A stretch of 64,000 nucleotides of DNA. It comes from Alphaproteobacteria bacterium. GTDB taxonomy: Bacteria > Pseudomonadota > Alphaproteobacteria > UBA8366 > Aestuariispiraceae. Under the pieces are notes generated by a model that was not told the DNA's origin, made no database searches, and saw only the letters and a program-made list of their open reading frames with translations. Location: NCBI GenBank assembly GCA_024743195.1, contig JANSXE010000015.1:20454-84453 (forward strand), in the 5' to 3' direction. The position numbers were made by a program, and so were the translations under genes. Positions within the stretch are counted from its first letter, which is position 1. The number at the start of each line of letters is the position of its first letter. Shown in pieces: positions 1 to 7,765 of the stretch.

Positions 1-202
1 GCACCAACCAGGGCGCCCCCAGCAGGGTCAGATAGAAGAGACCGTATTCGGTCGAGAGGAACAGCCAGGCCGGCGGCTGCAGCGCGAGATTGCGCATCAG
101 CACCGAGACGACGATGGCGACCATCAGCCAGGCCAGCAGCACGCCCGCGACCACGGCCATGCCGTTCAGCAGGGCGAGATAGAGGCGGGGCAGCGTGCGC
201 AT
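1..202 (-). CDS. dctQ: TRAP transporter small permease (DctQ-like), partial
   Basis: Small membrane subunit of a tripartite (TRAP) transporter that drives uptake of organic acids with an ion gradient. Only the first 67 codons are inside the window; the gene runs off the left edge. The visible part starts MRTLPRLYL, has one clear membrane helix at about residues 14-37 and the beginning of a second at about 50-67, as expected for DctQ. A GAGG ribosome binding site sits 7 nt before the ATG. It follows dctP in the same direction after a 132-bp gap, and a large DctM permease gene is expected next, outside the window. The call rests on the neighbouring dctP and the hydrophobic pattern. Confidence 0.75.
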   Translation of the reverse strand, partial: MRTLPRLYLALLNGMAVVAGVLLAWLMVAIVVSVLMRNLALQPPAWLFLSTEYGLFYLTLLGAPWLV

Positions 203-251
203 GGGCGATCCTCGGCCAGAGCGGTCGATCAGGCGGCGGACCGGAGCGCGC

Positions 252-313
252 GGCGCCGCGCCCCGCCCGGACCGGCCGCTGTCGCGCGGCGCGGACCGGG
301 GGAGCGCGGCGCC
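252..313 (-). other. GC-rich inverted repeat between dctP and dctQ
   Basis: The 132-bp gap between dctP and dctQ holds a perfect 9-bp inverted repeat, GGCGCCGCG (252-260) and CGCGGCGCC (305-313), with more GC-rich self-complementary sequence in between. No T-run follows on either strand, so it is not a classical terminator. A hairpin here could stabilise the dctP part of the transcript and let the binding protein be made in excess over the permease, as is usual for binding-protein operons. That role is inference. Confidence 0.35.
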
Positions 314-334
314 GCCGCCTCCGGTGGAGAGCGC

Positions 335-1336
335 TTAGAGATCGTTGAACTTCTCGATCAGCGTCTCGTAGTTCGCGAGGCCGGTCGGATGCTCCTCCAT
401 GCGGGTGCGCATCCGGTTCCAGGTCGCCTCGCGGGCGGCCTCGGAGAACTCGGCGCCCGCCTCGCCCTCGAGCGTGACGACCGTCATGCCGGCGGCGTCG
501 AGCGCCTCGAGCTGCTCCGTCGCGACCGCGGCGAACTGCTCGGCGCTCTCGCGCTCATGCTCGATCGCGACCTCCTGCAGGATGCGCTTGGCCTCGTCGC
601 TGAGCGCGTTCCAGCTCTCCAGATTGACGATCGCGCCCATATCGGTTGAGAAGAAGGAGGGCTCAATCCGGTAGTTGAGGAACTGGTCCCACTTCAGGTC
701 GTTGAGGCCGATCTGGGTCCAGCCCGTCGCGTTCACCACGCCGCGCTCCAGCGCCGAGAAGACGTCGGTGGTCGGCAGGCTGATCGGTTGCGCCTCCAGA
801 TAGTCCTTGAAGAAGGCGTCATAGACCGGGTTGCTGCGCAGCTTCTTGCCCGCCATGTCGAGGCGGCCCGTCTCGTCCAGCACCGGCTCGTCGACGGTGT
901 AGAGATTGTAGCTGACGCCGCTGTCGAACCAGCCCAGGTAATAGACGCCCATCTTCTCCTGATGGATCTGGTTCATCAGGTCGATGCCGCCGTTGGCGCG
1001 GGCGTAGACCGCGTTCGTGTTGGAGGCGACCATCGCGTCGCGCTCGGGCACCGTGCCGGCGTAGAAGCTGGCCGCCGTATAGGCCATGTCGACGACGCCG
1101 TTGCGCACCGCCTCGGGCTGCTGGCCGAGGCCGATCACCTCCGGCCCGCCGCGCACATCGATCTGGATCACGCCCTCGCCGCGCTCGTTCAGCTTGTCGA
1201 CGAAGGAGAGGAAGCTCTGCGTGTAGATCAGCGAGGTCGGGAAGGCGTGCACCGCGCTCAGGCGGTCCTCCGCCACGGCCTGCGCGCTGATCAGCATCGC
1301 GGCGCCCGCCGCTGCACCCAGGAGAAGCCTGTTCAT
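335..1336 (-). CDS. dctP: TRAP transporter substrate-binding protein (DctP family)
   Basis: Periplasmic solute receptor of the TRAP transporter, 333 aa. It starts with a clear Sec signal peptide (MNRLLLGAAAGAAMLISAQAV, cleavage after about residue 22), followed by a DctP fold with family-typical stretches near DVRGGPEVIGLG, NGVVDMAYT and the hinge region LRSNPVYDAFFKDY. The start at 1336 is chosen because the signal peptide begins there and AAAGGA lies about 8 nt upstream; the frame is open further upstream but that part looks non-coding. It lies 13 bp downstream of the leuD-like gene and upstream of dctQ, so transporter and hydro-lyase probably share one transcript. Substrate is unknown; a C4-C6 dicarboxylate or hydroxy acid fits the neighbours. 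Confidence 0.92.
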   Translation of the reverse strand: MNRLLLGAAAGAAMLISAQAVAEDRLSAVHAFPTSLIYTQSFLSFVDKLNERGEGVIQIDVRGGPEVIGLGQQPEAVRNGVVDMAYTAASFYAGTVPERDAMVASNTNAVYARANGGIDLMNQIHQEKMGVYYLGWFDSGVSYNLYTVDEPVLDETGRLDMAGKKLRSNPVYDAFFKDYLEAQPISLPTTDVFSALERGVVNATGWTQIGLNDLKWDQFLNYRIEPSFFSTDMGAIVNLESWNALSDEAKRILQEVAIEHERESAEQFAAVATEQLEALDAAGMTVVTLEGEAGAEFSEAAREATWNRMRTRMEEHPTGLANYETLIEKFNDL

Positions 1337-1349
1337 AACTGCCGTCCTT

Positions 1350-2048
1350 TCAGAGGTCTGATGATTGAGGGGAGGCCCCGCCGGCGCGCGTCTCGCCGGC
1401 GTCGGGCGATCGTGGCTGAGCCCCGCCCCGCGGACCGTCGGTCCGGGGCGCAACCCACGGGAACGCGCGCAGCCTCTCGCGCGCGAACGTCTCGATGGCG
1501 GCCGCATGCTGGCGGGTCAGGGCGATGTCGTCCCACCCGTTCAGCAGCTTGGCGCGCCAGGCGTCGGGAATCGAGAAGGCGGCGTCGCGTCCCCCATAGG
1601 CGATGCGGCGCGCCTCCAGGTCGACGACCAGCTCGGCCGGCGCGCCGCCCATCCAGTCGGTCAGCGCCTCGAACGCGGCCTCCTCCAGCACCGCCGGCAG
1701 CAGACCGTTGTTCACCGCGTTGGAGGCGAAGATGTCCCCGAAACTGGGCGCGATCACGCAGCGGACGCCGTAATCGACGAGCGCATAGACCGCCGCCTCG
1801 CGCGAGGAGCCGGCCCCGAAGTTCCGACCCGCGACCAGGATGCGCGCGTCCGCCGCCGCCGGGTCGTTGAGGATGAATCCGGCGATCGGCGCCCCCTCCG
1901 CGTCGAAGCGCAGGTCGTGCAGCAGAAACCGGCCGTAGCCGGACGCCCGGGATTCCTTCATGAACCGCGCGGGGATCAGTTGGTCCGTGTCGATATTGGC
2001 CTCGACCAAGGGACAGGCGAGCGCGGCGAGACGGCGAAACGGCTCCAT
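1350..2048 (-). CDS. LeuD-type hydro-lyase small subunit (3-isopropylmalate dehydratase family)
   Basis: Small (swivel) subunit of an aconitase-superfamily hydro-lyase, 232 aa. The family signatures are visible: NIDTDQLIPARFM near the N-terminus, GRNFGAGSSREAAVYAL in the middle and SFGDIFASNAVNNGLLP. The protein is about 25 aa longer than typical LeuD because of a Pro/Gly/Arg-rich tail. A GGGGAAGGGGGG ribosome binding site precedes the ATG. It starts 14 bp after the large subunit and is followed by a TRAP transporter instead of leuB/leuA. This suggests a catabolic paralogue, such as a citraconate, maleate or 2,3-dimethylmalate hydro-lyase (compare DmdB of nicotinate fermenters), though leucine biosynthesis cannot be excluded. 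Confidence 0.85.
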   Translation of the reverse strand: MEPFRRLAALACPLVEANIDTDQLIPARFMKESRASGYGRFLLHDLRFDAEGAPIAGFILNDPAAADARILVAGRNFGAGSSREAAVYALVDYGVRCVIAPSFGDIFASNAVNNGLLPAVLEEAAFEALTDWMGGAPAELVVDLEARRIAYGGRDAAFSIPDAWRAKLLNGWDDIALTRQHAAAIETFARERLRAFPWVAPRTDGPRGGAQPRSPDAGETRAGGASPQSSDL

Positions 2049-2062
2049 ACTCCCCCCTTCCC

Positions 2063-3448
2063 CTAAAGATCGCGCAGGTCGGTCAGCCGGCCGGCGACGG
2101 CGGCGGCGGCGACCATGGCGGGCGACATCAGGTGCGTGCGCGCGCCCGGCCCCTGGCGGCCGCGGAAGTTGCGGTTGGTGGTCGAGGCGCAGCGCTCCCC
2201 CGCCGGCACCCGGTCGCCGTTCATGCCGACGCACATTGAGCAGCCGGAGTCCCGCCACTCCAGGCCCGCCTCGGTGAAGACGGCGTCGAGCCCCTCCGCC
2301 TCCGCCTGCCGCTTCACCAGCGTGGAGCCGGGGGAGACGATCCCCGGCACGCGGCTGCGGCGCCCCTTGAGCACGGCGGCGGCGGCGCGCAGATCCTCGA
2401 TCCGCGCATTGGTGCAGGAGCCGATGAAGACCCGGTCGATCGCGACGTCGGTAAGCTTCTGCCCGGGCGCGAGGCCCATGTAGTCGAGCGCGCCGCGCAT
2501 CTGGCGCGCCGCCTCCTCGCTCACGAGCGCGGCCGGATCGGGCACGCGCGCGTCGATCGGCAAGGCCTCCTCCGGCGAGACGCCCCAGGTCACGGTCGGC
2601 GCGATTCGGCGGGCGTCGATCGTCACCTCGCGGTCGAAGACCGCGTCGGGATCCGTCGTCAGCGCGGCCCAGTCCGCCGCCGCCGCGTCGAAATCGGCGC
2701 CCGCCGGCCCCATCGGCCGGTCGCGGAGCGCCGCCAGCGTCGTCGCGTCGGGCGCGACCATGCCGCAGCGCGCCCCGCCTTCGATCGAGAGATTGCAGAG
2801 CGTCAGACGCGCCTCCATCGACAGGGCTTCGACCGCCGGGCCGGCATATTCGATCGCGTAGCCGCGCCCCGCGTCGGCGCCCAGCGCGGCGATCCAATGC
2901 AGCGCGAGGTCCTTTGCGGTGACGCCGGCAGCCAGGCGCCCGTCGACGACCAGACGCATCCGCTTGGGCTTGGTCTGCCAGAGGGTCTGGGTCGCCAGAA
3001 CATGGGCCACCTCGGAGGCGCCGATGCCGAAGGCGACGGCCCCGAAGGCCCCGTGCGTCGCGGTGTGGCTGTCGCCGCAGACCATGACGAGACCCGGCAG
3101 GGTCAGCCCCTGTTCCGGTCCGACGACATGCACGATGCCCTGGCGGGGATCGTCCAAGCCGAAGAGCTGGACGCCGTGCCGCGCGGCGTTCCCGGCCAGC
3201 CGCTCGACCATGCCGGCGATCTTGGGGTCCGCAATGCGCGGCCGGCCGGCCGTGGGGACGTAGTGGTCGGCGATTCCGAAGGTCAGGTCGGGACGAGCCA
3301 CGGACAGACCGCGCTCCGCCAGCGTGTCGAAGGCGTGGAACGAGCCTTCATGGACGAAATGCCGGTCGATCCAGAGCAGGCTCCGCCCCTCCTCGTCGCG
3401 CAGAATTTCGTGCGCGTCCCAGATCTTGTCGAACAAGGTCGCCGGCAT
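2063..3448 (-). CDS. LeuC-type hydro-lyase large subunit (3-isopropylmalate dehydratase family)
   Basis: Iron-sulfur catalytic subunit of the same hydro-lyase, 461 aa with the chosen start. It shows the family motifs MPATLFDKIWDAHE, CGDSHTATHGAFGA, the first cluster cysteine in FIGSCTNARIEDL, and the other two in SGCSMCVGMN, so the 4Fe-4S site is intact. The frame is open to position 3499, but the LeuC-like N-terminus begins at the ATG at 3448, giving a normal family length; no strong ribosome binding site separates the two choices. It is the first gene of the leftward operon with the small subunit and the TRAP genes. Its promoter region carries a GntR operator candidate and a second palindrome. 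A substituted malate/maleate as substrate is inferred from the neighbours. Confidence 0.87.
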   Translation of the reverse strand: MPATLFDKIWDAHEILRDEEGRSLLWIDRHFVHEGSFHAFDTLAERGLSVARPDLTFGIADHYVPTAGRPRIADPKIAGMVERLAGNAARHGVQLFGLDDPRQGIVHVVGPEQGLTLPGLVMVCGDSHTATHGAFGAVAFGIGASEVAHVLATQTLWQTKPKRMRLVVDGRLAAGVTAKDLALHWIAALGADAGRGYAIEYAGPAVEALSMEARLTLCNLSIEGGARCGMVAPDATTLAALRDRPMGPAGADFDAAAADWAALTTDPDAVFDREVTIDARRIAPTVTWGVSPEEALPIDARVPDPAALVSEEAARQMRGALDYMGLAPGQKLTDVAIDRVFIGSCTNARIEDLRAAAAVLKGRRSRVPGIVSPGSTLVKRQAEAEGLDAVFTEAGLEWRDSGCSMCVGMNGDRVPAGERCASTTNRNFRGRQGPGARTHLMSPAMVAAAAVAGRLTDLRDL

Positions 3449-3496
3449 CGCCGCCCCAATCGGCTGCGGGGCGCGCCCCGCAGAAACCCCATGCAT

Positions 3497-3517
3497 CAAA
3501 TCACGAACCGTGATTTG
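3497..3517. promoter_or_regulatory. Perfect 9-bp inverted repeat in the hydro-lyase/TRAP operon leader
   Basis: Arms CAAATCACG (3497-3505) and CGTGATTTG (3509-3517) separated by 3 nt. The palindrome overlaps by 2 nt the GntR operator candidate at 3516-3533 and lies about 50 bp upstream of the chosen LeuC-type start. It has the size and symmetry of a dimeric regulator site. No copy was seen in the opposite promoter at 4.5 kb, so it may bind a different factor. Confidence 0.45.
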
Positions 3518-3533
3518 TATCTCATATAATACA
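3516..3533. promoter_or_regulatory. GntR/UTRA operator candidate, copy A
   Basis: On the minus strand this reads TGTATTATATGAGATACA, an inverted repeat of TGTAT/ATACA. The same 18-bp pattern with 4 differences recurs at 4524-4541 in front of the divergent operon and upstream of the regulator gene. The site lies in the region where the promoter of the leftward operon must be: a TTGACC hexamer, read on the minus strand, sits at about 3556-3561. Symmetry and spacing fit a dimeric GntR-family regulator. Confidence 0.6.
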
Positions 3534-3581
3534 TTTAATCAGTCCGTTTTTTTCCGGTCAAATGTCTTTTTCCCGGCAGGC

Positions 3582-4412
3582 TCACCCGCCGCCGGACGCC
3601 CGGGCGCCCGCGGCGGCCGGCTCCCCGGCGAGCGGCTCCCCGGCGAGCGGCTCCCAATAGCGCTCGGCCTCGTCGCCGGCGCGGGTCAGCTCCATCTGGA
3701 TGCGGTATCGGTCCGGACGGTAGAGGGCGTCGAGATGCTCGACCCCCGCGCCGGTCTGGTCGAAGACCACGCGATTGAGCGCGATCAGGGCCGAGCCCTC
3801 GGCGAGCTCGAGCGCGCGCGCCGTCTCGGGCCCGGCCAGGGCCGCGGAGATCGTCTGGGTCGCCCGGTCGACGGTGACGCCGCTGCGCTCCAGCAGGGCG
3901 AACAGCGGCGTGCGGGCCAGATCCGCCTCGGTGTATTGAAGGGCGATGCGCTCCGGCACATGGGTGACGAGATAGGAGAAGGGCTTGTCGTCCATCAGCC
4001 GCACGCGGATCGAGCGCTGCACCCGCTCCCCCGCCTTCAGGCCCAGGCGCTCGCGCACCACGCCGGTCGCCTCGACATAGCGGAACTCCAGCAGGCGGAC
4101 ATTCGAGGCGGCGCTCATCCGCACCATGTTGGGGAGCAGGTTCGAGACGCTGGCCGTCACGGTGGAGGCCATCGGCTGCTCCTGCACCACCGTGCCGACG
4201 CCGGGGCGGCGCGCGACCAGACCCGCCTCGCGCAGCGCCTCCATGGCGCGGCGCACGGTGACGCGCGAGACCTCGTGCTGCTCGGCCAGCTTCAACTCGC
4301 CCGGCAAGCGGTCGCCGGGGGCGAGCGCGCCGCTCGCGATCGCCTCCTTGAGCAGCAGGAAGATCCGGTGCGCCTTCACGCCCGTAACCGACGGCCTCGC
4401 CTCGTCCGCCAT
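3582..4412 (-). CDS. GntR family transcriptional regulator (HutC/UTRA type)
   Basis: DNA-binding repressor that most likely senses the substrate of this island, 276 aa. The N-terminal winged helix-turn-helix (about residues 12-80) has the typical GDRLPGELKLAEQHEVSRVT and VRRAMEALREAGLV stretches; the remaining part (about 95-240) is a UTRA ligand-binding domain. The start at 4412 is supported by GGAGGGAGA about 9 nt upstream; the open frame extends to 4616 but would run across the promoter region and into the opposite gene. The C-terminus carries a short EPLAGEPLAGEP duplication. The gene lies between the two operons it probably controls, with matching operator candidates on both sides, so autoregulation is likely. 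Confidence 0.9.
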   Translation of the reverse strand: MADEARPSVTGVKAHRIFLLLKEAIASGALAPGDRLPGELKLAEQHEVSRVTVRRAMEALREAGLVARRPGVGTVVQEQPMASTVTASVSNLLPNMVRMSAASNVRLLEFRYVEATGVVRERLGLKAGERVQRSIRVRLMDDKPFSYLVTHVPERIALQYTEADLARTPLFALLERSGVTVDRATQTISAALAGPETARALELAEGSALIALNRVVFDQTGAGVEHLDALYRPDRYRIQMELTRAGDEAERYWEPLAGEPLAGEPAAAGARASGGG

Positions 4413-4523
4413 AACCGCGAGTCTCCCTCCGGCGCGCGCCACGCGCTTCTGGTCCTGCCGGCTCCCGACCGTCCGCGCCGTCCGGAAGGCGCTTGACGGG
4501 ATCGGTTCGCCGCTCCTACAAAA

Positions 4524-4541
4524 TGTATTATAGAAAGTACA
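4524..4541. promoter_or_regulatory. GntR/UTRA operator candidate, copy B
   Basis: Reads TGTATTATAGAAAGTACA, matching copy A at 3516-3533 with the same TGTA-N10-TACA half-site spacing. It lies in the AT-rich divergent intergenic region (4413-4605) between the regulator and the tautomerase-SnoaL gene, so binding here could control both directions. Confidence 0.6.
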
Positions 4542-4605
4542 ATCAAATGTCGTTTCGCGTGAAGCGTTTTGTGCGACATTTGACCCGATGAAAGAGGCGC
4601 CCGCC

Positions 4606-5166
4606 ATGCCCAGCATACAGGTCAGTCTGATCCGCGGCTACTCCGAAACGGTGCGCCGCCGGCTCTGCCGGCGCCTGACCGACGCGACGACGGGCGCGCT
4701 CGGCGCCAAGCCGGAGGCCGTCACCGTCTTCCTGAACGAGGTCGACCCCGCCGGCTACAGCCGCGGCGGCGAGGGCCGCGCGCCGGGCGTCGCGGAAGAG
4801 CGCGCGCCGGACGAGATCGTCCGCGACTTCCTGGCGGCGATGGAGGCGCGCGACCTGGACGCCGCGCGGGCGCACCTCGCCCCCGACTTCGTCATGAGTT
4901 TCCCCGGAACCGGCGAGATGACGGATCTGGCGGAGCTGGTCGCCTGGTCGGCCGGACGCTATCGCTTCGTGCGCAAGCGCTTCGCGGGGTTCGACGTCGC
5001 CGACCATGCCGACCGCACGGTCGTCGTCTGCCGCGGAACCCTGGCGGGCGAATGGCCGGACGGGACCCCGTTCGACGGCGTGCGCTTCATCGACCGGTTC
5101 GAGATCCGCGCCGGCAAGCTCGCCCGGCAGGAGGTCTGGAACGATCTCGCCGTCGCCGCGCGTTAG
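4606..5166 (+). CDS. Tautomerase - SnoaL-like fusion protein
   Basis: A 186-aa protein with two small fused domains. Residues 1-58 resemble the 4-oxalocrotonate tautomerase family: after Met removal the N-terminus is Pro, the catalytic base of that family, followed by SIQVSLIRGYSE and EAVTVFLNEV. Residues about 65-186 resemble a SnoaL/NTF2-like domain (IVRDFLAAMEARDLDAARAH, DFVMSFPGTGEM, GVRFIDRFEIRAGKL). The in-frame ATG at 4588 is rejected because an AAAGAGG ribosome binding site lies about 10 nt before the ATG at 4606 and only this start exposes the catalytic Pro. It is the first gene of the rightward operon. It may isomerise a double bond or keto-enol intermediate; the fusion is unusual and the exact reaction is unknown. 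Confidence 0.82.
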   Translation: MPSIQVSLIRGYSETVRRRLCRRLTDATTGALGAKPEAVTVFLNEVDPAGYSRGGEGRAPGVAEERAPDEIVRDFLAAMEARDLDAARAHLAPDFVMSFPGTGEMTDLAELVAWSAGRYRFVRKRFAGFDVADHADRTVVVCRGTLAGEWPDGTPFDGVRFIDRFEIRAGKLARQEVWNDLAVAAR

Positions 5167-5209
5167 GGCGGGCGAGCCTACAGTATCGGTAACAGAAGGA
5201 CCCTTCCCC

Positions 5210-6106
5210 ATGACCGCCTCCCCCGCCTCGTTGAAAGACCGCGTCAATGGCCGGACGATCGAGGTCGCCCCGGGCGTCTTCAACGCACTCGGCGCCGCAC
5301 TCGCGGAGCAGGCCGGCTTCGACACCGTCTACCTGTCGGGGGCCAGCCTCGCCTACACCCATCTCGGCCGGCCCGACATCGGGCTCTTGAGCCTGAGCGA
5401 GATCAACGACGCGCTGACCCACATCCGCGAGCGCACGGACGTCTCCATCGTGGTCGACTGCGACACCGGATTCGGCAATGCGATCAACGTGATGCGCAGC
5501 GTGCGGATGCTGGAGCGCTCGGGCGCGAACGCGATCCAGCTCGAAGATCAGTCCTACCCAAAGCGGTGCGGCCATCTGCAGGGCAAGTCGCTGATCCCAA
5601 GGGAGGAGATGGTCGGCAAGTTGAAGGCCGCGCTCGACGCACGCGACGATGACGGGACGCTGATCATCGGCCGCACCGACGCGCTGGCGGTCGAAGGGCT
5701 CGACGGCGCGCTGGAGCGCGCGCACGCCTATTGCGAGGCCGGGATCGACGTGCTGTTCATCGAGGGCATCCGCGGCGACGAGGAGATCCAGCGCATCATG
5801 GAGGCGTTTCGCGGCCGCATTCCGATCATGGCCAACATGGTCGAGGGCGGGGACACGCCGCTGAAGAACGCCGCCACGCTGCAGCAGCTCGGCTTCTCCT
5901 TGGTGATCTTTCCGGGCGCGTTCGTGCGCGCCATGGTGCACATGGCGACGCGCTTCTTCGAGACGCTGCGCCGCGACGGAAGCACCGACGGCTTCAGCAA
6001 CCAGATGCTGGACTTCAAGCAGTTGAACGAAACCCTGGGCACCCAGGCCATGCTGGACCTCGGCGCCCGCTACGGGTCGGACATGCAGACAGGAGAGCGC
6101 CGATGA
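5210..6106 (+). CDS. Isocitrate lyase/PEP mutase family lyase (dimethylmalate lyase-like)
   Basis: A 298-aa TIM-barrel enzyme of the isocitrate lyase/phosphoenolpyruvate mutase superfamily. The metal-binding stretch VVDCDTGFGN (81-90) and the catalytic-loop motif PKRCGH (residues 117-122, Cys120) are intact. These fit a C-C bond lyase that splits 2-methylisocitrate, 2,3-dimethylmalate or a similar hydroxy-dicarboxylate into pyruvate (or succinate) and a second acid. An AGAAGGA ribosome binding site precedes the ATG at 5210. The next gene overlaps by the ATGA arrangement, so the two are coupled. With the LeuC/LeuD-type hydro-lyase next door, the pair resembles the dimethylmaleate hydratase and dimethylmalate lyase steps known from nicotinate fermentation; this assignment is inference. 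Confidence 0.88.
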   Translation: MTASPASLKDRVNGRTIEVAPGVFNALGAALAEQAGFDTVYLSGASLAYTHLGRPDIGLLSLSEINDALTHIRERTDVSIVVDCDTGFGNAINVMRSVRMLERSGANAIQLEDQSYPKRCGHLQGKSLIPREEMVGKLKAALDARDDDGTLIIGRTDALAVEGLDGALERAHAYCEAGIDVLFIEGIRGDEEIQRIMEAFRGRIPIMANMVEGGDTPLKNAATLQQLGFSLVIFPGAFVRAMVHMATRFFETLRRDGSTDGFSNQMLDFKQLNETLGTQAMLDLGARYGSDMQTGERR

Positions 6107-6783
6107 TCACGAGCGACAAGACCGCCCGCCAGATCTTCGAGGAGGTGATGGCGAACCCGCAGCGCACGCCCTTCGGCTTCGGCAAGAAGGCGGTGCTGGT
6201 CAATGTCGATCCGCAGAAGGCCTATACGCGCACCGACCTGTTCAAGACCGCCTACGAGACGGATCCGAAGCAGTTCGACTATGTGAACCAGCTCTCCCGC
6301 GCGGTGCGCGCGCTCGGTTGGCCGGTGGTCTGGACCCATGTCGCCTTCCTGGACTCGGCCGAGGACGCAGGCGTCTGGGGCACGCGCACCGACACGCCGG
6401 ATTCGCTGCAGAACATCAAATACGGCTCCGAACGGGCGGCGTTCGACGAGCGGGTCGAGATCGACCCGGCCGACGTCGTCTACACCAAGCGCATGCCGTC
6501 GGCCTTCTTCGAGACGCCGCTGCAGTCGCTTCTGGTCTGGCATCAGGTCGACACGGTGATCGTCACCGGCGGATCGACCTCCGGCTGCATCCGGGCGACC
6601 GCGGTGGAGAGCCTGTCGCGCGGCTACCGCACCATCGTCCCGATGGAGTGCGTCGCCGACAAGCATGAGAGCTACCACTTCGCCAACCTGACCGACCTGC
6701 ACCTCAAATACGCCGACGTCATGCCCGTCGCCGAGGTCCTGGCCTGGTTGGAGAACCAGGCGGGCGCCGCAGACGCCGGCTGA
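6103..6783 (+). CDS. Isochorismatase-fold cysteine amidohydrolase
   Basis: A 226-aa cysteine hydrolase of the isochorismatase/N-carbamoylsarcosine amidase family. The catalytic triad is visible: Asp36 in VLVNVDPQKAY, Lys129 in VYTKRMPSAFF and the nucleophile Cys162 in GGSTSGCIRATA. Family members hydrolyse amides such as N-carbamoylsarcosine, nicotinamide, ureidoacrylate or maleamate. The ATG overlaps the stop of the lyase gene by 4 nt. In this operon a half-amide hydrolase (as NicF does for maleamate) releasing a dicarboxylate and ammonia would make sense, but the substrate cannot be read from sequence. Confidence 0.88.
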   Translation: MITSDKTARQIFEEVMANPQRTPFGFGKKAVLVNVDPQKAYTRTDLFKTAYETDPKQFDYVNQLSRAVRALGWPVVWTHVAFLDSAEDAGVWGTRTDTPDSLQNIKYGSERAAFDERVEIDPADVVYTKRMPSAFFETPLQSLLVWHQVDTVIVTGGSTSGCIRATAVESLSRGYRTIVPMECVADKHESYHFANLTDLHLKYADVMPVAEVLAWLENQAGAADAG

Positions 6784-6812
6784 CGGCGTCGCAAGAACCG
6801 GGAGGCCGCGCC

Positions 6813-7760
6813 ATGAAGGAAACGCCCGAGGCCTACGACTACTGGGCTTACGAGAACCGGCCCAAGATCACCTGGCCGAACGGCGCGCGCCTCGCCTTCT
6901 GGGTCGCGCCGAACATCGAGTATTACGAGATCGACCCGCCGGCGAACCCGCACCGCAAGCCCTGGCCCACGCCGCACCCGTCGGTCCCCGGCTTCGGCAT
7001 CCGGGACTACGGCAACCGCGTCGGCCACATGCGCCAGATGGCGCTGCTCGACAAGTACGGGGTCCGCGGTTCGGTCTCGCTCTCCACCGCGCTGTGCGAC
7101 CACCATCCGGAGATCATCGCGGCCGCCCGCGAGCGCAGCTGGGAGTTCTTCAGCCACGGCGTCTACAACACCCGCTACACCTACGGCCTGAGCGAGGCGC
7201 AGGAGCGGGCGATGATCCGCGAGACGGTCGAGGCGATCCACCGGCACACCGGCCAGGCCTGCGCCGGCTATCTGGCGCCGGCGCTGTCGCACTCGGAGCA
7301 TACGCTCGACCTCTTCGCGGAGGTGGGCCGGGAGATGTTCGGCGATCAGGGCGGGCTCTACACCTGCGACCTGTTCCACGACGACCAGCCGACGCCGGTG
7401 CGCACGCGCTCCGGCCTGCGCTTCGTCTCCGTGCCCTATTCGCTGGAGATGAACGACACCATCGTCTACGCGGTCAACAAGGTGGAGCCCCGCCACTACG
7501 CCCGCATGCTGAAGCGCTGCTTCGACCGGCTCTATGCGGAAGGGGCCGAGTCCGGAACCGTCATGTGCATCCCCACGCACAACTACCAGATCAGTTGCCC
7601 GCACCGGATCAAGGCCTTCGAGGAGGCGCTGGAATACATCACCGGCCACAGCGGCGTCTGGGTAGCGACCGGTCGGGAGATCGCGCAGCATTATCTGGCG
7701 CACCACTACGACGCGGCGCGCGCGGACATCGAGACCAAGAAGCAGGCGGCGGAGGCGTGA
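6813..7760 (+). CDS. Polysaccharide deacetylase-fold protein 1 (allantoinase/imidase-like)
   Basis: A 315-aa NodB-homology protein of the branch that includes PuuE-type allantoinase and cyclic imide hydrolases, not the cell-wall deacetylases: it has no signal peptide, and the usual Asp-Asp metal motif is replaced by WVAPNIEYYEI. Recognisable pieces are the PSVPGFGIRDYGNRVG stretch, SVSLSTALCDHHPEI, FFSHGVYNTRYTYG and CIPTHNYQISCPHRI. It lies 29 bp after the amidohydrolase, and the next paralogue follows after 5 bp. A ring-opening role on a cyclic amide or imide is a reasonable guess from fold and context; allantoin-like substrates are the alternative. Confidence 0.82.
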   Translation: MKETPEAYDYWAYENRPKITWPNGARLAFWVAPNIEYYEIDPPANPHRKPWPTPHPSVPGFGIRDYGNRVGHMRQMALLDKYGVRGSVSLSTALCDHHPEIIAAARERSWEFFSHGVYNTRYTYGLSEAQERAMIRETVEAIHRHTGQACAGYLAPALSHSEHTLDLFAEVGREMFGDQGGLYTCDLFHDDQPTPVRTRSGLRFVSVPYSLEMNDTIVYAVNKVEPRHYARMLKRCFDRLYAEGAESGTVMCIPTHNYQISCPHRIKAFEEALEYITGHSGVWVATGREIAQHYLAHHYDAARADIETKKQAAEA

Positions 7761-7765
7761 CGACC

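Noticed and set aside
1350..3448. Calling the LeuC/LeuD pair leucine biosynthesis outright
   Set aside because: The context (TRAP transporter, GntR regulator, lyase) is catabolic and leuA/leuB are absent nearby, so gene symbols were withheld.
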